Source of the DNA: JBCCOW01 sp039025855
Lineage (GTDB): Bacteria; Planctomycetota; Phycisphaerae; Phycisphaerales; Phycisphaeraceae
Length of the DNA: 64,000 nucleotides
Assembly (NCBI GenBank): GCA_039025855.1
Contig: JBCCNL010000016.1
Location: forward strand, 8,154-72,153
Direction of reading: 5' to 3'
The first letter of the stretch is position 1. Every line of letters begins with the position of its first letter. Shown here piece by piece: positions 51,217 through 60,127 of the stretch. The notes beneath the pieces are model-generated. The model did not search any database. It was not told the DNA's origin and saw only the letters and a list, made by a program, of their open reading frames with translations. The translations under genes and the position numbers were made by a program.

Positions 51217-53199
51217 ATGCCCAAAACGTCCCCCTCCACCGCCCGCCCCCGGCGCGGCGTCGCGATCCGTCTGGCCACCCCCACCCTGATCGCCCTCACC
51301 ATGACCACACTCCTCGCCGCCAACGCCCCGGCTTCCGCCGACACCGCCGCGCCCCTCTGGCACGAAGCCACCGCTCCGACCGGCCCTGTCCTCTGGCAGA
51401 TCGGCGTCGATGACGCGTCAAACGCCGAATTCACCGGCCCGCAGCCCCAGCGCTTCGCCATCCCCGACGACTGGCAGGTCCGCACCGCGCCCGGCTCCGC
51501 CTGGCCCGACTTCAACAAAAAGGCCGTCGCCAACCGCAAGCGACCCGTCACCATCGACTACACACTCGATGCCGTCCCCGAACACGGCGTCGAACTCCAT
51601 CTCGCCATCCAGGGCTCCACCAAGCTCGTCCCCCAACTCGCCGTCTACAGCAACACCACCCTCGCCGGCATCATCCAGACCTGGGGCTACAAGGGCACCG
51701 CCCACGGCAAGACCCACGACTTCCGCCGCGTCTACCGCCTCTACATCCCCGCCCAGCTCCTCAAGCCCGGCACCAACGAACTCCGGCTCGACCTCCTGCC
51801 CCAGCCCTACGGCGGCCCGACCGGCATCCATTACTTCGACTGGGACTTCCTCCGGCTCACCGCCCACGACCGGCCCGTCAACGAACCCATCCACGGCAGC
51901 GTCATGTTCGCCGGCACCAACCTCACCCTCGGGGCCGACGGCCCGTCCGCCTTCCACATCAATCGACACCAACCCCGCCTCGCCCCGCACCTCCTCGAAT
52001 GGCTCGGGCTCGCCCACTCCGGCAACCTCATGCGGGCCCCCTACTGGTCCAACGTCGCCCGCCTGCAAGAACCCGAATACCAAACCAAACTCCTCGAGAC
52101 CTACCGCGACCTCAACACCCGCGTCGTCCTCAACACGCTCTACCTCGGCGGCTTCTCCCCCGACGCCGACGGCAAGCTCCCCGAGACGCAACGCGTCCTC
52201 TTCGACAGCTACCTCGACCGCTTCGCCGACCTCGTGCAGTTCATCGAGGTCGCCAACGAGCCCGGGCTCATCGGGCCGCTCCCCTACGAAAACATCCTCG
52301 CCTTCACGCAGTATGTCGAACAGTCCGTGCCCGACCACGTCAGCGTCCTCGGCCCCGGCTGGGCCTTCAACACCTGGGCCGGCGACGCCGACAAACGCCT
52401 CGCCATCGAACAGCACACCGCCTTCATCGGCGGCCACGCCTACGGCCTGTCCTTCAACAACCACCCCGGCGGCTCCTTCATGGAGCAGGTCCCCAATAAC
52501 CACCCCACCGGCCCCACCCTCGGCGACGGCCTCAACAAACCCCTGATCAACACCGAGTTTGGCTCCAACGAATGGCACCGCGACAGCGATGCCGGCGACC
52601 TCTCCACCCAACCCCAAGCCGCCGCCTTTGACCGCAACATGCGCGCCCACGTCGCCGTCGCCCACGGCTTCATGCAGCACGCCGTCTTCTTCAACCACAA
52701 GAAGAAGAAGTTCGAGAAATTCAGCCTCATGGTCCAGCCCGACGACTGGGAATCCCACGACGCCCTCGACACCCAGGCCTTCCCCGGCGTCGAAGGCCAA
52801 GACCCCCGCGTCCAGACCTTCCGCCGACTCACCCTCGCCTATGCCACCCACGGCACCCCCCTGCCCTGGCAACTCCACAACGCCGGCGACCTCGCCTACA
52901 CCCCCGTCTACGTCCGAGCCGTCGACACTTCCACGCTCCCTGCCCTCCGCGGCTCCAACGGCACCAGCGACAAGACCCTTATCAACCTCGTCAACTTCAC
53001 CGACGAACCCCAGACCGTTGAGGTCGAAGTCACACTCCCCACCACCGGCCAATGGACCGGCAAACGCTACGGCCCCGGCGAAGTCCTCCGCGACGCCGTC
53101 AGCGACATCAGCCTCGACGCCGCACCCACTGTCACCCTCCGCGAAACCCTCCCACCCCGCGACTCGGTCCAGCTCATCCTCACGCCCCCCAACCAATAA
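51217..53199 (+). CDS. Secreted clan GH-A-like glycoside hydrolase
   Basis: The 660 aa have a long signal peptide (about 1-41). An N-terminal beta domain (about 45-220) opens PVLWQIGVDDASNAEF and ends GIHYFDWDFLRL, a carbohydrate-binding type layout. A (beta/alpha)8 domain then shows the acid/base glutamate in EVANEPG (Asn347-Glu348-Pro349) and the nucleophile Glu447 in LINTEFGSNEW. The spacing and NEP motif are those of clan GH-A retaining enzymes (GH5/39/79-like); I cannot assign the family or substrate. It is the last gene of the regulator, PEP-CTERM, pseudopilin and hydrolase set. Confidence 0.85.
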   Translation: MPKTSPSTARPRRGVAIRLATPTLIALTMTTLLAANAPASADTAAPLWHEATAPTGPVLWQIGVDDASNAEFTGPQPQRFAIPDDWQVRTAPGSAWPDFNKKAVANRKRPVTIDYTLDAVPEHGVELHLAIQGSTKLVPQLAVYSNTTLAGIIQTWGYKGTAHGKTHDFRRVYRLYIPAQLLKPGTNELRLDLLPQPYGGPTGIHYFDWDFLRLTAHDRPVNEPIHGSVMFAGTNLTLGADGPSAFHINRHQPRLAPHLLEWLGLAHSGNLMRAPYWSNVARLQEPEYQTKLLETYRDLNTRVVLNTLYLGGFSPDADGKLPETQRVLFDSYLDRFADLVQFIEVANEPGLIGPLPYENILAFTQYVEQSVPDHVSVLGPGWAFNTWAGDADKRLAIEQHTAFIGGHAYGLSFNNHPGGSFMEQVPNNHPTGPTLGDGLNKPLINTEFGSNEWHRDSDAGDLSTQPQAAAFDRNMRAHVAVAHGFMQHAVFFNHKKKKFEKFSLMVQPDDWESHDALDTQAFPGVEGQDPRVQTFRRLTLAYATHGTPLPWQLHNAGDLAYTPVYVRAVDTSTLPALRGSNGTSDKTLINLVNFTDEPQTVEVEVTLPTTGQWTGKRYGPGEVLRDAVSDISLDAAPTVTLRETLPPRDSVQLILTPPNQ

Positions 53200-53213
53200 T
53201 CACCCCGCGCGCA

Positions 53214-53238
53214 ATAGCCGACGAGCTACGCTCGTCGG
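53214..53238. repeat. TAGCCGACGAGC hairpin between convergent genes
   Basis: A TAG foot is followed by the 9-bp stem CCGACGAGC/GCTCGTCGG with a TAC loop. It lies in the 77-nt gap between the hydrolase and hisF stops. It could stop transcription from both sides, but no T-run follows. Confidence 0.72.
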
Positions 53239-53276
53239 GTCCGCTTTGCTCCACGCTCTCGAGGTGATCAAAACCG

Positions 53277-54095
53277 CTAGCACGCCCGCCGCACCGGCAG
53301 CCCCGCCGCCGCGATCGCGTCCTTCGTCTCCGAGATGCTGTACTCCCCGTAGTGGAAGATGCTCGCCGCCAACGCCGCCGACGCCCCCGCGTCCCGCAGC
53401 ACCTCCACCATGTGGCTCGGCGACCCGCACCCCCCCGACGCCACCACCGGCACATCCACCGCATCAGTAATCAGCTTCGTGACCTCCACGTCATACCCGT
53501 CCTTCGTCCCGTCCGCGTCCATCGACGTCAGCACGATCTCCCCCGCCCCCCGCTCCACCACCTCCAACGCATAAGGCAACGCCTCGATCCCCGTCGGCGT
53601 CCGACCCCCGTGCGTGTGCACCTCAAACACGCTGTCGTGCTCACCCACACTCACCGGCGTCTTCCCCGTCCGCTTTTCAAACTCATCCGCCGACACCCGC
53701 TTCGGGTCGATATTCACCACCGTCGCACACCGCCCGTACCGCTCCGCCGTCTGGCTCACGATCGCCGCATCCAGCACCGCCGCCGTGTTGATGCTCACCT
53801 TCTCCGCCCCCGCCGTGATCAGCCGAGCCACATCCGCGATCGTCCGGATCCCCCCGCCCACCGTGAACGGCATAAAACACCGCTCCGCAACCCGGCTCAC
53901 CATGTCCAGCACGATGTCTCGCCCCTCGTGGCTGGCCGTGATGTCGAGAAACACCAGCTCGTCCGCCCCCTGCTCGTCGTACTGCTGCGCGATCTCCACC
54001 GGGTCCCCCGCATCGCGCAGCCCGACAAAGTTCACGCCCTTCACGACGCGCCCCCCCTTCACATCCAGACACGGAATCACGCGGTGAGCCAGCAT
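53277..54095 (-). CDS. hisF: Imidazole glycerol phosphate synthase cyclase subunit HisF
   Basis: HisF closes the imidazole ring in histidine synthesis and forms a complex with HisH. The 272 aa (family about 255) form a (beta/alpha)8 barrel with catalytic Asp11 and Lys19 (IPCLDVKGGRVVKG) and Asp130 (VVNIDPKRV). The phosphate loops GGGIRT and ASGGCGSPSHM are present. No other his gene is near, so the pathway is dispersed. It converges with the hydrolase gene and follows a PEP-CTERM gene by 20 nt on the same strand. Confidence 0.96.
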   Translation of the reverse strand: MLAHRVIPCLDVKGGRVVKGVNFVGLRDAGDPVEIAQQYDEQGADELVFLDITASHEGRDIVLDMVSRVAERCFMPFTVGGGIRTIADVARLITAGAEKVSINTAAVLDAAIVSQTAERYGRCATVVNIDPKRVSADEFEKRTGKTPVSVGEHDSVFEVHTHGGRTPTGIEALPYALEVVERGAGEIVLTSMDADGTKDGYDVEVTKLITDAVDVPVVASGGCGSPSHMVEVLRDAGASAALAASIFHYGEYSISETKDAIAAAGLPVRRAC

Positions 54096-54115
54096 CCCCG
54101 CAGCCTAACGCCGGC

Positions 54116-54811
54116 TCAGCCGCACCGCACCCTCCGCCGAGCCGCAAACCCCAAACACCCGATCAACGCCAACGCCCCCGTCGTCGGCTCCGGAATCAGC
54201 GTCAACGAGAAGCTGTATGACGTCACGCCCGTAGCGGGCCCGCTGCTCCCGTCTGCCGTCGAATCAAACGCGCTAGCCAGAAAGTAGGAGTCATTGGGGT
54301 CCAAGCTCACCACTTCTTCAAAACTGTAGATCCCGCCTTGGCCCGCGGGGTTGAACATGAAAAGCGTGGCAAAACTCGGCGACCCACCGTTCTCGATCAG
54401 ACTCAGCGCAGCCTCAGCTCCATCATCTACATCGAGCGTAAACCGGAGCAGGTAGTCCGCCGCTTCGTTGACTTCAAACGGCACACTGGTCGAAAGCGAC
54501 CCCTGCGTCACCTTGTTCGACCCCTGGCTCATCGAGGTCAGATCGCCTTGCAGCGACAGACCCGCCACATCCGCCACAAGCTCGTGAAACACCGTCGTCG
54601 ATTCACCAAAATCGCTCGGCCCGACAAAATCAATCGTCGTCGTCCCGAAATCAACCGGCAAAGCCCGGAAGTCCTCCCGCCCGTCATCCGAGCTCGCAGA
54701 CGCCGAAATGACCCCGTTCACAAAAGACAAGCCCGCCCACGCAGGACCGGAATCCAAGCCAACCACCACCACACTCAACGCACCAACCAACCCGAAACCA
54801 TACTTATGCAT
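54116..54811 (-). CDS. PEP-CTERM protein, tandem paralog A
   Basis: 231 aa from the ATG at 54811, which has GGAGG upstream; an upstream in-frame extension is non-coding in look. A signal peptide (about 1-25) is followed by a beta-rich body and the C-terminal IPEPTTGALALIGCLGFAAR with RR, a PEP-CTERM sorting tail. It shares the order of motifs (SASASSDDGREDFRAL, DFGESTTVF, LxGxLxSM, FEEVVSLDPNDSYFL) with the next gene, so the pair looks like a tandem duplication. It is probably sorted by exosortase to the surface. Confidence 0.85.
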   Translation of the reverse strand: MHKYGFGLVGALSVVVVGLDSGPAWAGLSFVNGVISASASSDDGREDFRALPVDFGTTTIDFVGPSDFGESTTVFHELVADVAGLSLQGDLTSMSQGSNKVTQGSLSTSVPFEVNEAADYLLRFTLDVDDGAEAALSLIENGGSPSFATLFMFNPAGQGGIYSFEEVVSLDPNDSYFLASAFDSTADGSSGPATGVTSYSFSLTLIPEPTTGALALIGCLGFAARRRVRCG

Positions 54812-54883
54812 AGTCGCCTCCGACCGTAGCATAGCCCGATACCTACTGAAAGCACGCGTCACGCAGCCCCACTCACCAGATCA

Positions 54884-55588
54884 TCACAGGTCTCGCCCGC
54901 GCCGCCGCCCTCCACCAACCCCACCCACCAGCACCCCACCCAACCCCAGCAGCACCAACGCCCCCGGCTCCGGCAGCTCCGTCAACGCCAGCGCGTACGA
55001 AACCGACGCCGACTCCTCCACACCCTCGTCATTACCAGGCAGCGCCGTGTCCAGCCTCACATCGATCGTGTACACCGTCCCCGGGACCAACACGTACTGA
55101 TCTTCAAACGCCTGGACACGACCCGGACCACCACCGGTAAACGAGAACAACGGCGACGGCCCCGCGTTGGCTTTGATCGAGATCAACGGGTCCGATGCCG
55201 CTTCCGCGTCGACCGTCAACGCGAAGTCGTACGGCAGTGCCGCCGACACCGTGAACCGCACCCTGGCCGACATCACCCCGGACGTCGCCCTGCCCGTCCC
55301 GGATGTCATCGACTCAAGCAACCCGTCCAGAACGATCGCCACCGGAGACACGTCCGCGGTCTGATCGACATCGGTCCGCTCGTCGAAGTCGGCAGGCCCC
55401 TGCTGGTCAAGCGTGGTCCGGCCCAGCCTGACGGGCCGTACTGGCGTCCGCGTGTCGTCCGGGTCGCTCGACCGCTGGATCGCCGAGAGCGACCCCGACT
55501 GCAACATGATCGCGCCTGACGCCGGCGACGACGCCATCACCGCGAACACCATCACCCCGGTCCAAACGCATCCCTGCAAAGCACGCAT
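54884..55588 (-). CDS. PEP-CTERM protein, tandem paralog B
   Basis: 234 aa from the ATG at 55588; the longer frame would run through the tRNA gene at 55715-55788 and is not used. A signal peptide (about 1-27) is followed by a beta-rich body with SGSLSAIQRSSDPDD, DFDERTDVDQTADV and FEDQYVLVPGTVYTI. The C-terminal LPEPGALVLLGLGGVLVGGV plus basic residues is the sorting tail. It matches paralog A position by position, but at only about a third of residues by eye. The function is unknown. Confidence 0.82.
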   Translation of the reverse strand: MRALQGCVWTGVMVFAVMASSPASGAIMLQSGSLSAIQRSSDPDDTRTPVRPVRLGRTTLDQQGPADFDERTDVDQTADVSPVAIVLDGLLESMTSGTGRATSGVMSARVRFTVSAALPYDFALTVDAEAASDPLISIKANAGPSPLFSFTGGGPGRVQAFEDQYVLVPGTVYTIDVRLDTALPGNDEGVEESASVSYALALTELPEPGALVLLGLGGVLVGGVGGGRRRGRDL

Positions 55589-55714
55589 CGTGAACCCTGA
55601 ATCGACCAAACCTCCCTCCGGCAGCCAAAACCTAACACCCATAACACGCCCACGCGCAAAAACCCAAGCAACCCCGCGCCCAGCGGTTATCTTCCAACCC
55701 CCAACCGAGCCACC

Positions 55715-55788
55715 GGCCGCGTAGCCCAATCGGCAGAGGCAGGCGATTTAAAATCGCCCCAGTGCGGGTTCGAGTCCCGCCGCGGCCA
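55715..55788 (+). tRNA. tRNA with UAA anticodon and short (class I) variable loop
   Basis: A 74-nt cloverleaf is clear. The acceptor GGCCGCG/CGCGGCC is perfect. The D arm contains GGCAG. The anticodon stem GGCGA/TCGCC has the loop TTTAAAA, giving the anticodon UAA (codon UUA, Leu). The T arm GCGGG-TTCGAGT-CCCGC is standard, and the discriminator is A. The 3' CCA is not encoded. The variable loop is only 5 nt, whereas normal tRNA-Leu has a long variable arm. The identity is therefore unusual; leucine is the anticodon-based call. Confidence 0.85.
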
Positions 55789-55842
55789 TCCCGTTTCACG
55801 CACACCCGCCTCCCGCTCACCCCTAGCCCCCCGCGCCTCGCC

Positions 55843-56970
55843 ATGACCACTCACGCAGCATCTCACACCACACTCCGCCTCGGCCCGCTCGGTGTCCTGA
55901 TCGTCCTGCTCGCCGCCTGCACCGCACCACCCCAACCCGCGCACCAAAGCCCAAGCCCCGCCGCCATCGCCGACGGCTTCAGCGTTTCCGACGACGGCCA
56001 AACCCTCACCTTCCCCGACACCCTTACCCTCACCAACGGCACCGTCCGCCTCGGCGTCTCCCCCATCGCCGGACGGGCCGTCCTCTTCGGCACCGCCGAC
56101 GGCTCCAACCTCCTCTGGACCGCACCGCCCAAAGAACTCGCCAACTGGCGAGAACCCAAAACCGACCACCCCCGGAATCCCTACGCCAACCTCGGCGGCG
56201 ACAAGGTCTGGCTCCTCCCGCAGGGCCAGTGGTCCATCGCCTACGGCGGCCCGGGCCGATGGCCCCCCGACGGCGTCATCGACGGCCAGCCCTGGTCCCT
56301 CATCCGCAATTCCAACGCCTCCAGCATCACCATCCAGTCCCCCACCTGCCCCGCCACCGGCATCCAACTCACCCGCTCCTTCACACTCGACGCCCACCAG
56401 CCCCGCGTCACCACAACCACCACCGCCACCAAACTCAAGCCCAGCTCACTGCCCATCAACATCTGGACCGTCACCCAGATCATCAACCCCGACCACACCC
56501 TGCTCCACCGGACCGCCCACAGCCCCCCGCCCATCAATTCCGACGGCTGGGTCGGCCTCATCGCCAACCATTCCATGAACGACCGCATTACCCCGGTCTC
56601 CCCAAGCACCCTCCGTTTCCAGCTCCCCGCTCACGACGCCAACGACCCCAACAAGCCTCCACGCGGCGGAAAGGTCGGCACCCTCGGCCGATGGATCGCC
56701 GCCGTGTATCCCGACCTCCCCCACACCCCCCGCTACTTCATCCAGACCACCACCCTTGAGCCCGACGTGATGTACCTCGATGCCTCCAACCTGCAGGTCT
56801 ACCACGAAAGCCGTTACACCGAACTCGAAACCCTCAGCCCCGGCGTCCACCTCCAAGTCGGGCAGTCCCTGGAACACACCGTCGTCTGGTCCCTCACCAA
56901 CCAACTCCCCACCCCACCCGCCCCACCCAACACACCATCACCCGCCACCGCGCCCGCCACCCAGCCCTGA
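55843..56970 (+). CDS. DUF4380-like lipoprotein (mutarotase-like beta-sandwich)
   Basis: 375 aa from the ATG at 55843. A lipoprotein signal (VLIVLLAACTAP, Cys26 as the lipid site) is followed by a beta-rich domain with GTVRLGVSPIAGRAVLFG, GGDKVWLLPQGQW and INIWTVTQI. This is the arrangement of DUF4380, related to galactose mutarotase-like folds, and suggests sugar binding or an epimerase-like role at the outer membrane. The C-terminus is Pro/Thr-rich. It converges with the next gene with 2 nt between the stops. Confidence 0.8.
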   Translation: MTTHAASHTTLRLGPLGVLIVLLAACTAPPQPAHQSPSPAAIADGFSVSDDGQTLTFPDTLTLTNGTVRLGVSPIAGRAVLFGTADGSNLLWTAPPKELANWREPKTDHPRNPYANLGGDKVWLLPQGQWSIAYGGPGRWPPDGVIDGQPWSLIRNSNASSITIQSPTCPATGIQLTRSFTLDAHQPRVTTTTTATKLKPSSLPINIWTVTQIINPDHTLLHRTAHSPPPINSDGWVGLIANHSMNDRITPVSPSTLRFQLPAHDANDPNKPPRGGKVGTLGRWIAAVYPDLPHTPRYFIQTTTLEPDVMYLDASNLQVYHESRYTELETLSPGVHLQVGQSLEHTVVWSLTNQLPTPPAPPNTPSPATAPATQP

Positions 56971-56972
56971 CC

Positions 56973-57971
56973 TCAACGCAGCTTCGCCACATACCCCGGC
57001 TGCATCCGACGCAGCTCCTCCGCCAACGCCTCCACGCTCGGCACGTACCGCTCCCCAAACACCCGCACGTGACGCATCATCGTCTTCAACCAATACACCC
57101 GGCTCCGAAAACCAAACCCCGGCCGCTTCGGGTGCACCGCGTGGTACCGCTCAAAAAACGTCTTGCCCACCGCACGGAACAGCGTCAGATACGCCAGCTC
57201 ATACTCCGGGTCGCAGTACCGCGCCACCCCATCGATCAACGCCTTCACCACCGGCCGATCCGGGTGCGCATCATCGACCAGGATGTTGTTCGCCCACAGG
57301 TCCCCGTGCGTCGCCGTCGGCCGTGAACGCTCCGGCAGATACCGCGGCAGATGCGCCAACAGCGCATCAATCACCTCTCGGCTCCCGCTGCTCAAACTCT
57401 CCCGAACCGCCCCGTACTCCTCGTGGATCAACGGCGAGAAGCACTCGATCCACGCCCCGTACGACTCCCCCCCCACCGCCGACCCATAGCTGCTGCGCGT
57501 GTGGCTGTGCAGCTCCGACACACAACCCGCCAGCCGCGACTCAAACACCGCCCGCCCCCGCTCCGACAACCGCGCCGACGCCAGCGTCACCCCCGGCACC
57601 CACGCCATCAACAGCCCCGATCCCGAATACCCCGATCCCGTCCCGTCCGGCTCCAACACCGCGATCGGCTCCGGCACCGGCATCGACGTGTTCGTCCCAA
57701 ACCAACGCAGCGAATCGAACTCCCCCCGGAACGCCCGACGCGACCGCGCCGTGTTCAGCTTCGCCACCACATACCCCGGCTCGCCGTCCGTCTCCCACCG
57801 CAGCACCCGGTTGATACTGCCCCCGTACAGCTTCTCCGACCGCAACACCGTCAGCCCATCACCCACGTGCCTGCGGACCAACTCCGTCGCCACCTCCAGC
57901 CCGGGCTCCTCAATCCCCGGACCCGCATGATCCGCCAACTCCTGGACCGGAACCAAATAGCCTTCAGACAC
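56973..57971 (-). CDS. Fructosamine-kinase/APH-family phosphotransferase
   Basis: 332 aa from a GTG at 57971, chosen because GAGAGGG lies 6 nt upstream; the open frame extends further. The kinase fold has SINRVLRWETDGEPGYVVAK at the nucleotide site. The catalytic loop is THGDLWANNILVD (Asp224), followed by the metal Asp247 in LIDGVARYCDPEYELAYL. The HGDLW-x-NN and DPEYELA segments fit fructosamine-3-kinase-like enzymes, which phosphorylate sugar-modified protein amines for repair, rather than true aminoglycoside kinases. Confidence 0.87.
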   Translation of the reverse strand: MSEGYLVPVQELADHAGPGIEEPGLEVATELVRRHVGDGLTVLRSEKLYGGSINRVLRWETDGEPGYVVAKLNTARSRRAFRGEFDSLRWFGTNTSMPVPEPIAVLEPDGTGSGYSGSGLLMAWVPGVTLASARLSERGRAVFESRLAGCVSELHSHTRSSYGSAVGGESYGAWIECFSPLIHEEYGAVRESLSSGSREVIDALLAHLPRYLPERSRPTATHGDLWANNILVDDAHPDRPVVKALIDGVARYCDPEYELAYLTLFRAVGKTFFERYHAVHPKRPGFGFRSRVYWLKTMMRHVRVFGERYVPSVEALAEELRRMQPGYVAKLR

Positions 57972-58166
57972 CGAAAACCCTCTCAGAAACCGGCCAAACC
58001 CAAGCTCCCCACACCACCGGCTATCGGCCGTCCAACCCCCCAACACCAGCCCGAAAACGCAACCCAACGCCCGAAACCCCTGCCGCTGCTCCCTGCACCA
58101 ACCCGCCGCCTCCCGTCCTTATGCCGCCCATCCCGTGACCCGCCACCGCCCGATCACCCGTCCCAA

Positions 58167-58239
58167 TGGAGCTGAGGAGGTTCGAACTCCTGACCTCTTG
58201 TATGCCATACAAGCGCTCTCCCAACTGAGCTACAGCCCC
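58167..58239 (-). tRNA. tRNA-Ala (GGC anticodon)
   Basis: A 73-nt cloverleaf. The acceptor GGGGCTG/CAGCTCC has one G-U pair. The D arm contains GCTCAGTTGGGAGAGC. The anticodon stem CTTGT/ACAAG has the loop ATGGCAT, giving GGC (codon GCC, Ala). The T arm AGGAG-TTCGAAC-CTCCT is standard. The 3' CCA is not encoded. The codon GCC is very frequent in the C-rich genes nearby. Confidence 0.95.
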
Positions 58240-58322
58240 GCAGTGAACCGCGGAGTTTACCCACCATCAGCCCCCACCGCAATCACCCCACAGACCCCAA
58301 TCCCCCAAGCCCTCACGCCCCC

Positions 58323-58709
58323 TCAAAACCCCGTCGCCCCCGGCAAATCCTTCAACGTCCGCTTCGGCTGCACCTGCACCACCTTCCCCTTCTCGTCGAA
58401 CTCCACCCAGTACTGATCCTCCGCCGAGAACGCATACGAGAACCGGAACGGCACCGCCGTCGGCCCCGACAAACGGGCCGACAACTGATCCGCATCCATA
58501 TCGATCGGCAGGTTCCAGTCCAGGTCACCCATGTACGACACCTTCTTCGTCGGACGCACCTCCATCACCGCCTCCCAACCCATCCCCGGCTTCACCCCGT
58601 CCTTAAACGCCTGCACCTCACCCTCCACGTCCATGCTGAACGCACCGCTGTAATACACCCCCGCACCAATCAAACCCAGCACCACAAACAAGCCAAGAAT
58701 CACCTTCAT
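58323..58709 (-). CDS. Small membrane-anchored protein of unknown function
   Basis: The 128 aa have an N-terminal hydrophobic anchor (about 3-22, ILGLFVVLGLIGAGVYYS) and a soluble acidic domain with VEGEVQAFKDGVKPGMGWEA and DQYWVEFDEKGKVVQVQPKR. The GMGWEAVMEV pattern recalls short SmpA/OmlA-like start motifs, but I would not assign the family. It ends about 85 nt from tRNA-Ala on the same strand. The gap before the next gene (127 nt) contains nothing recognisable. Confidence 0.7.
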   Translation of the reverse strand: MKVILGLFVVLGLIGAGVYYSGAFSMDVEGEVQAFKDGVKPGMGWEAVMEVRPTKKVSYMGDLDWNLPIDMDADQLSARLSGPTAVPFRFSYAFSAEDQYWVEFDEKGKVVQVQPKRTLKDLPGATGF

Positions 58710-58836
58710 CGTTCTGCTCCTTTCGCTGACCCAACGGACTCCTCAACCAATTCCCCCAAACCAAGAACCACTCCCGGAAGCCCACTCCGGCATTCTGACA
58801 AACCCGCCGCCCATCACAACCCCTCTCCGCCCAAAA

Positions 58837-60015
58837 TCAACAGAACCGCAACGGCGCCCGGTCTTTTTCGCTAACCCGCCACTCCACCCCGTCCACCGCC
58901 CCACAGAGCCGCTCCCGATACACCGGCAAATACGGCCGCTCCGTCTGCGTATGCCCCGCCAACACCACCCCCTTCCCCCGCTCCGCCAAATCCAACACCT
59001 GATGGTGCTGCATCTCCCCCGTCACGTACGCATCCGCCTCCACCCCCTCAAACAGCTTCCCCCCCGCGCCCACACAAACCGCAACCGTCCGAACGGCCGC
59101 ACCCGCTAAAGCCCGGGGGTCGCCACCCCCGGGCTCCGCGCTGCCGTCGACCCCGCCCGCCCCCGCCACCTTCACCCGCTCCACCCCCAACCGCGCCTTC
59201 ACCCGCTCCGCCAACACCCCCACCGTCACCGCCTCCGCCAGCCGAAGCAACCGCCCCGACCCCGGCGCCTCCGCCCCCACCACCGGCTCCGCCTCCAACC
59301 GAAACACATCCACCGCCGGCTCCTCATACGAGTGCGCCCCCCGAGCCGCCGACAACACCCCCGGGAGCTCCCGCCCCCCACAGATCATCTCCAGCCGAAC
59401 CTCCGCCACCCGCTCAAACCGCCCCACCTCCCCCACCGCCGGCCGCGCCCCCTCCCCCGGCTCAAACGTCCCCTCACCCGCCACCCCAAACGAACACCCC
59501 GAATACTTCCCGATCCCCCCCGCTCCCGCGTCCGTCATCGCCCCCCGCACCACCTCGACCTCCGCCGCCGGCACGTACACAACCACCTTGTACTCATCCC
59601 GCCCCCCCACCGTCCGCTCGATCGGCTCACTGACCCCCTCGCCCAGCCCCCCACACAACCAATCGTTCACGCCACCCCGCACCGCGTCCAACGCCGTGTG
59701 CGGGCTGTACACCGCCAACCCCGCCCGCACCGCCGCCACCAACGCCCGCGCCTTCCAGGACGAGCCCGCCCCCTCCACCAACCCCGTCAACGGCCCAAAG
59801 ATCGGCGGGTGATACGCCACCACCAACCCACACCCTGCCTCCAATGCCTCCGCCACCACCGCCTCCGTCAGGTCAATACACAACAGCCCCCGACTCACCA
59901 CCGCGTCCGGGTCACCCACCTGCAGCCCCACCTTGTCCCACCCCTCCGCCAACCCCAGCGGCGCGACCACCTCCAGCCCCGCCATCACCTCACGCACCGT
60001 CACCTGCTCTGCCAT
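58837..60015 (-). CDS. Nif3-like dinuclear-metal-centre protein
   Basis: 392 aa from the ATG at 60015. The N-terminal Nif3 half has WDKVGLQVGDP and the metal histidine in VAYHPPIFGPL, then SPHTALDAVRGGVNDWL. A central insert domain follows (about 140-255), and the C-terminal half has GEMQHHQVLDLAERGK and VLAGHTQTERPYL. The family was once called GTP cyclohydrolase 1 type 2; its true role is unclear. Residues 294-304 (EPGGGDPRALA) come from a hairpin repeat at 59106-59136, in the loop before a beta strand. Confidence 0.9.
   Translation of the reverse strand: MAEQVTVREVMAGLEVVAPLGLAEGWDKVGLQVGDPDAVVSRGLLCIDLTEAVVAEALEAGCGLVVAYHPPIFGPLTGLVEGAGSSWKARALVAAVRAGLAVYSPHTALDAVRGGVNDWLCGGLGEGVSEPIERTVGGRDEYKVVVYVPAAEVEVVRGAMTDAGAGGIGKYSGCSFGVAGEGTFEPGEGARPAVGEVGRFERVAEVRLEMICGGRELPGVLSAARGAHSYEEPAVDVFRLEAEPVVGAEAPGSGRLLRLAEAVTVGVLAERVKARLGVERVKVAGAGGVDGSAEPGGGDPRALAGAAVRTVAVCVGAGGKLFEGVEADAYVTGEMQHHQVLDLAERGKGVVLAGHTQTERPYLPVYRERLCGAVDGVEWRVSEKDRAPLRFC
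59106..59136. repeat. GCCCGGGGGT hairpin inside the Nif3-like gene
   Basis: CTAAA, then the stem GCCCGGGGGT/ACCCCCGGGC with a CGCC loop. It is in frame on the minus strand, giving EPGGGDPRALA. The protein frame and neighbouring family motifs are intact. Confidence 0.88.
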
Positions 60016-60127
60016 CCCCGAACCATACCCCCATCCCCCGGGGCCGTGTAGCGGGTGACGCGAAGCGTCCCGCTGATCCGCCACCGCCCCCTGCAGCCCA
60101 AGCCACCCCCTTGCCGATAAATCTTCC

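Noticed and set aside
51418..53196. 592-codon minus-strand open frame antisense to the glycoside hydrolase
   Set aside because: Gly/Val/Asp-rich shadow; the plus-strand frame has signal peptide, NEP motif and nucleophile glutamate.
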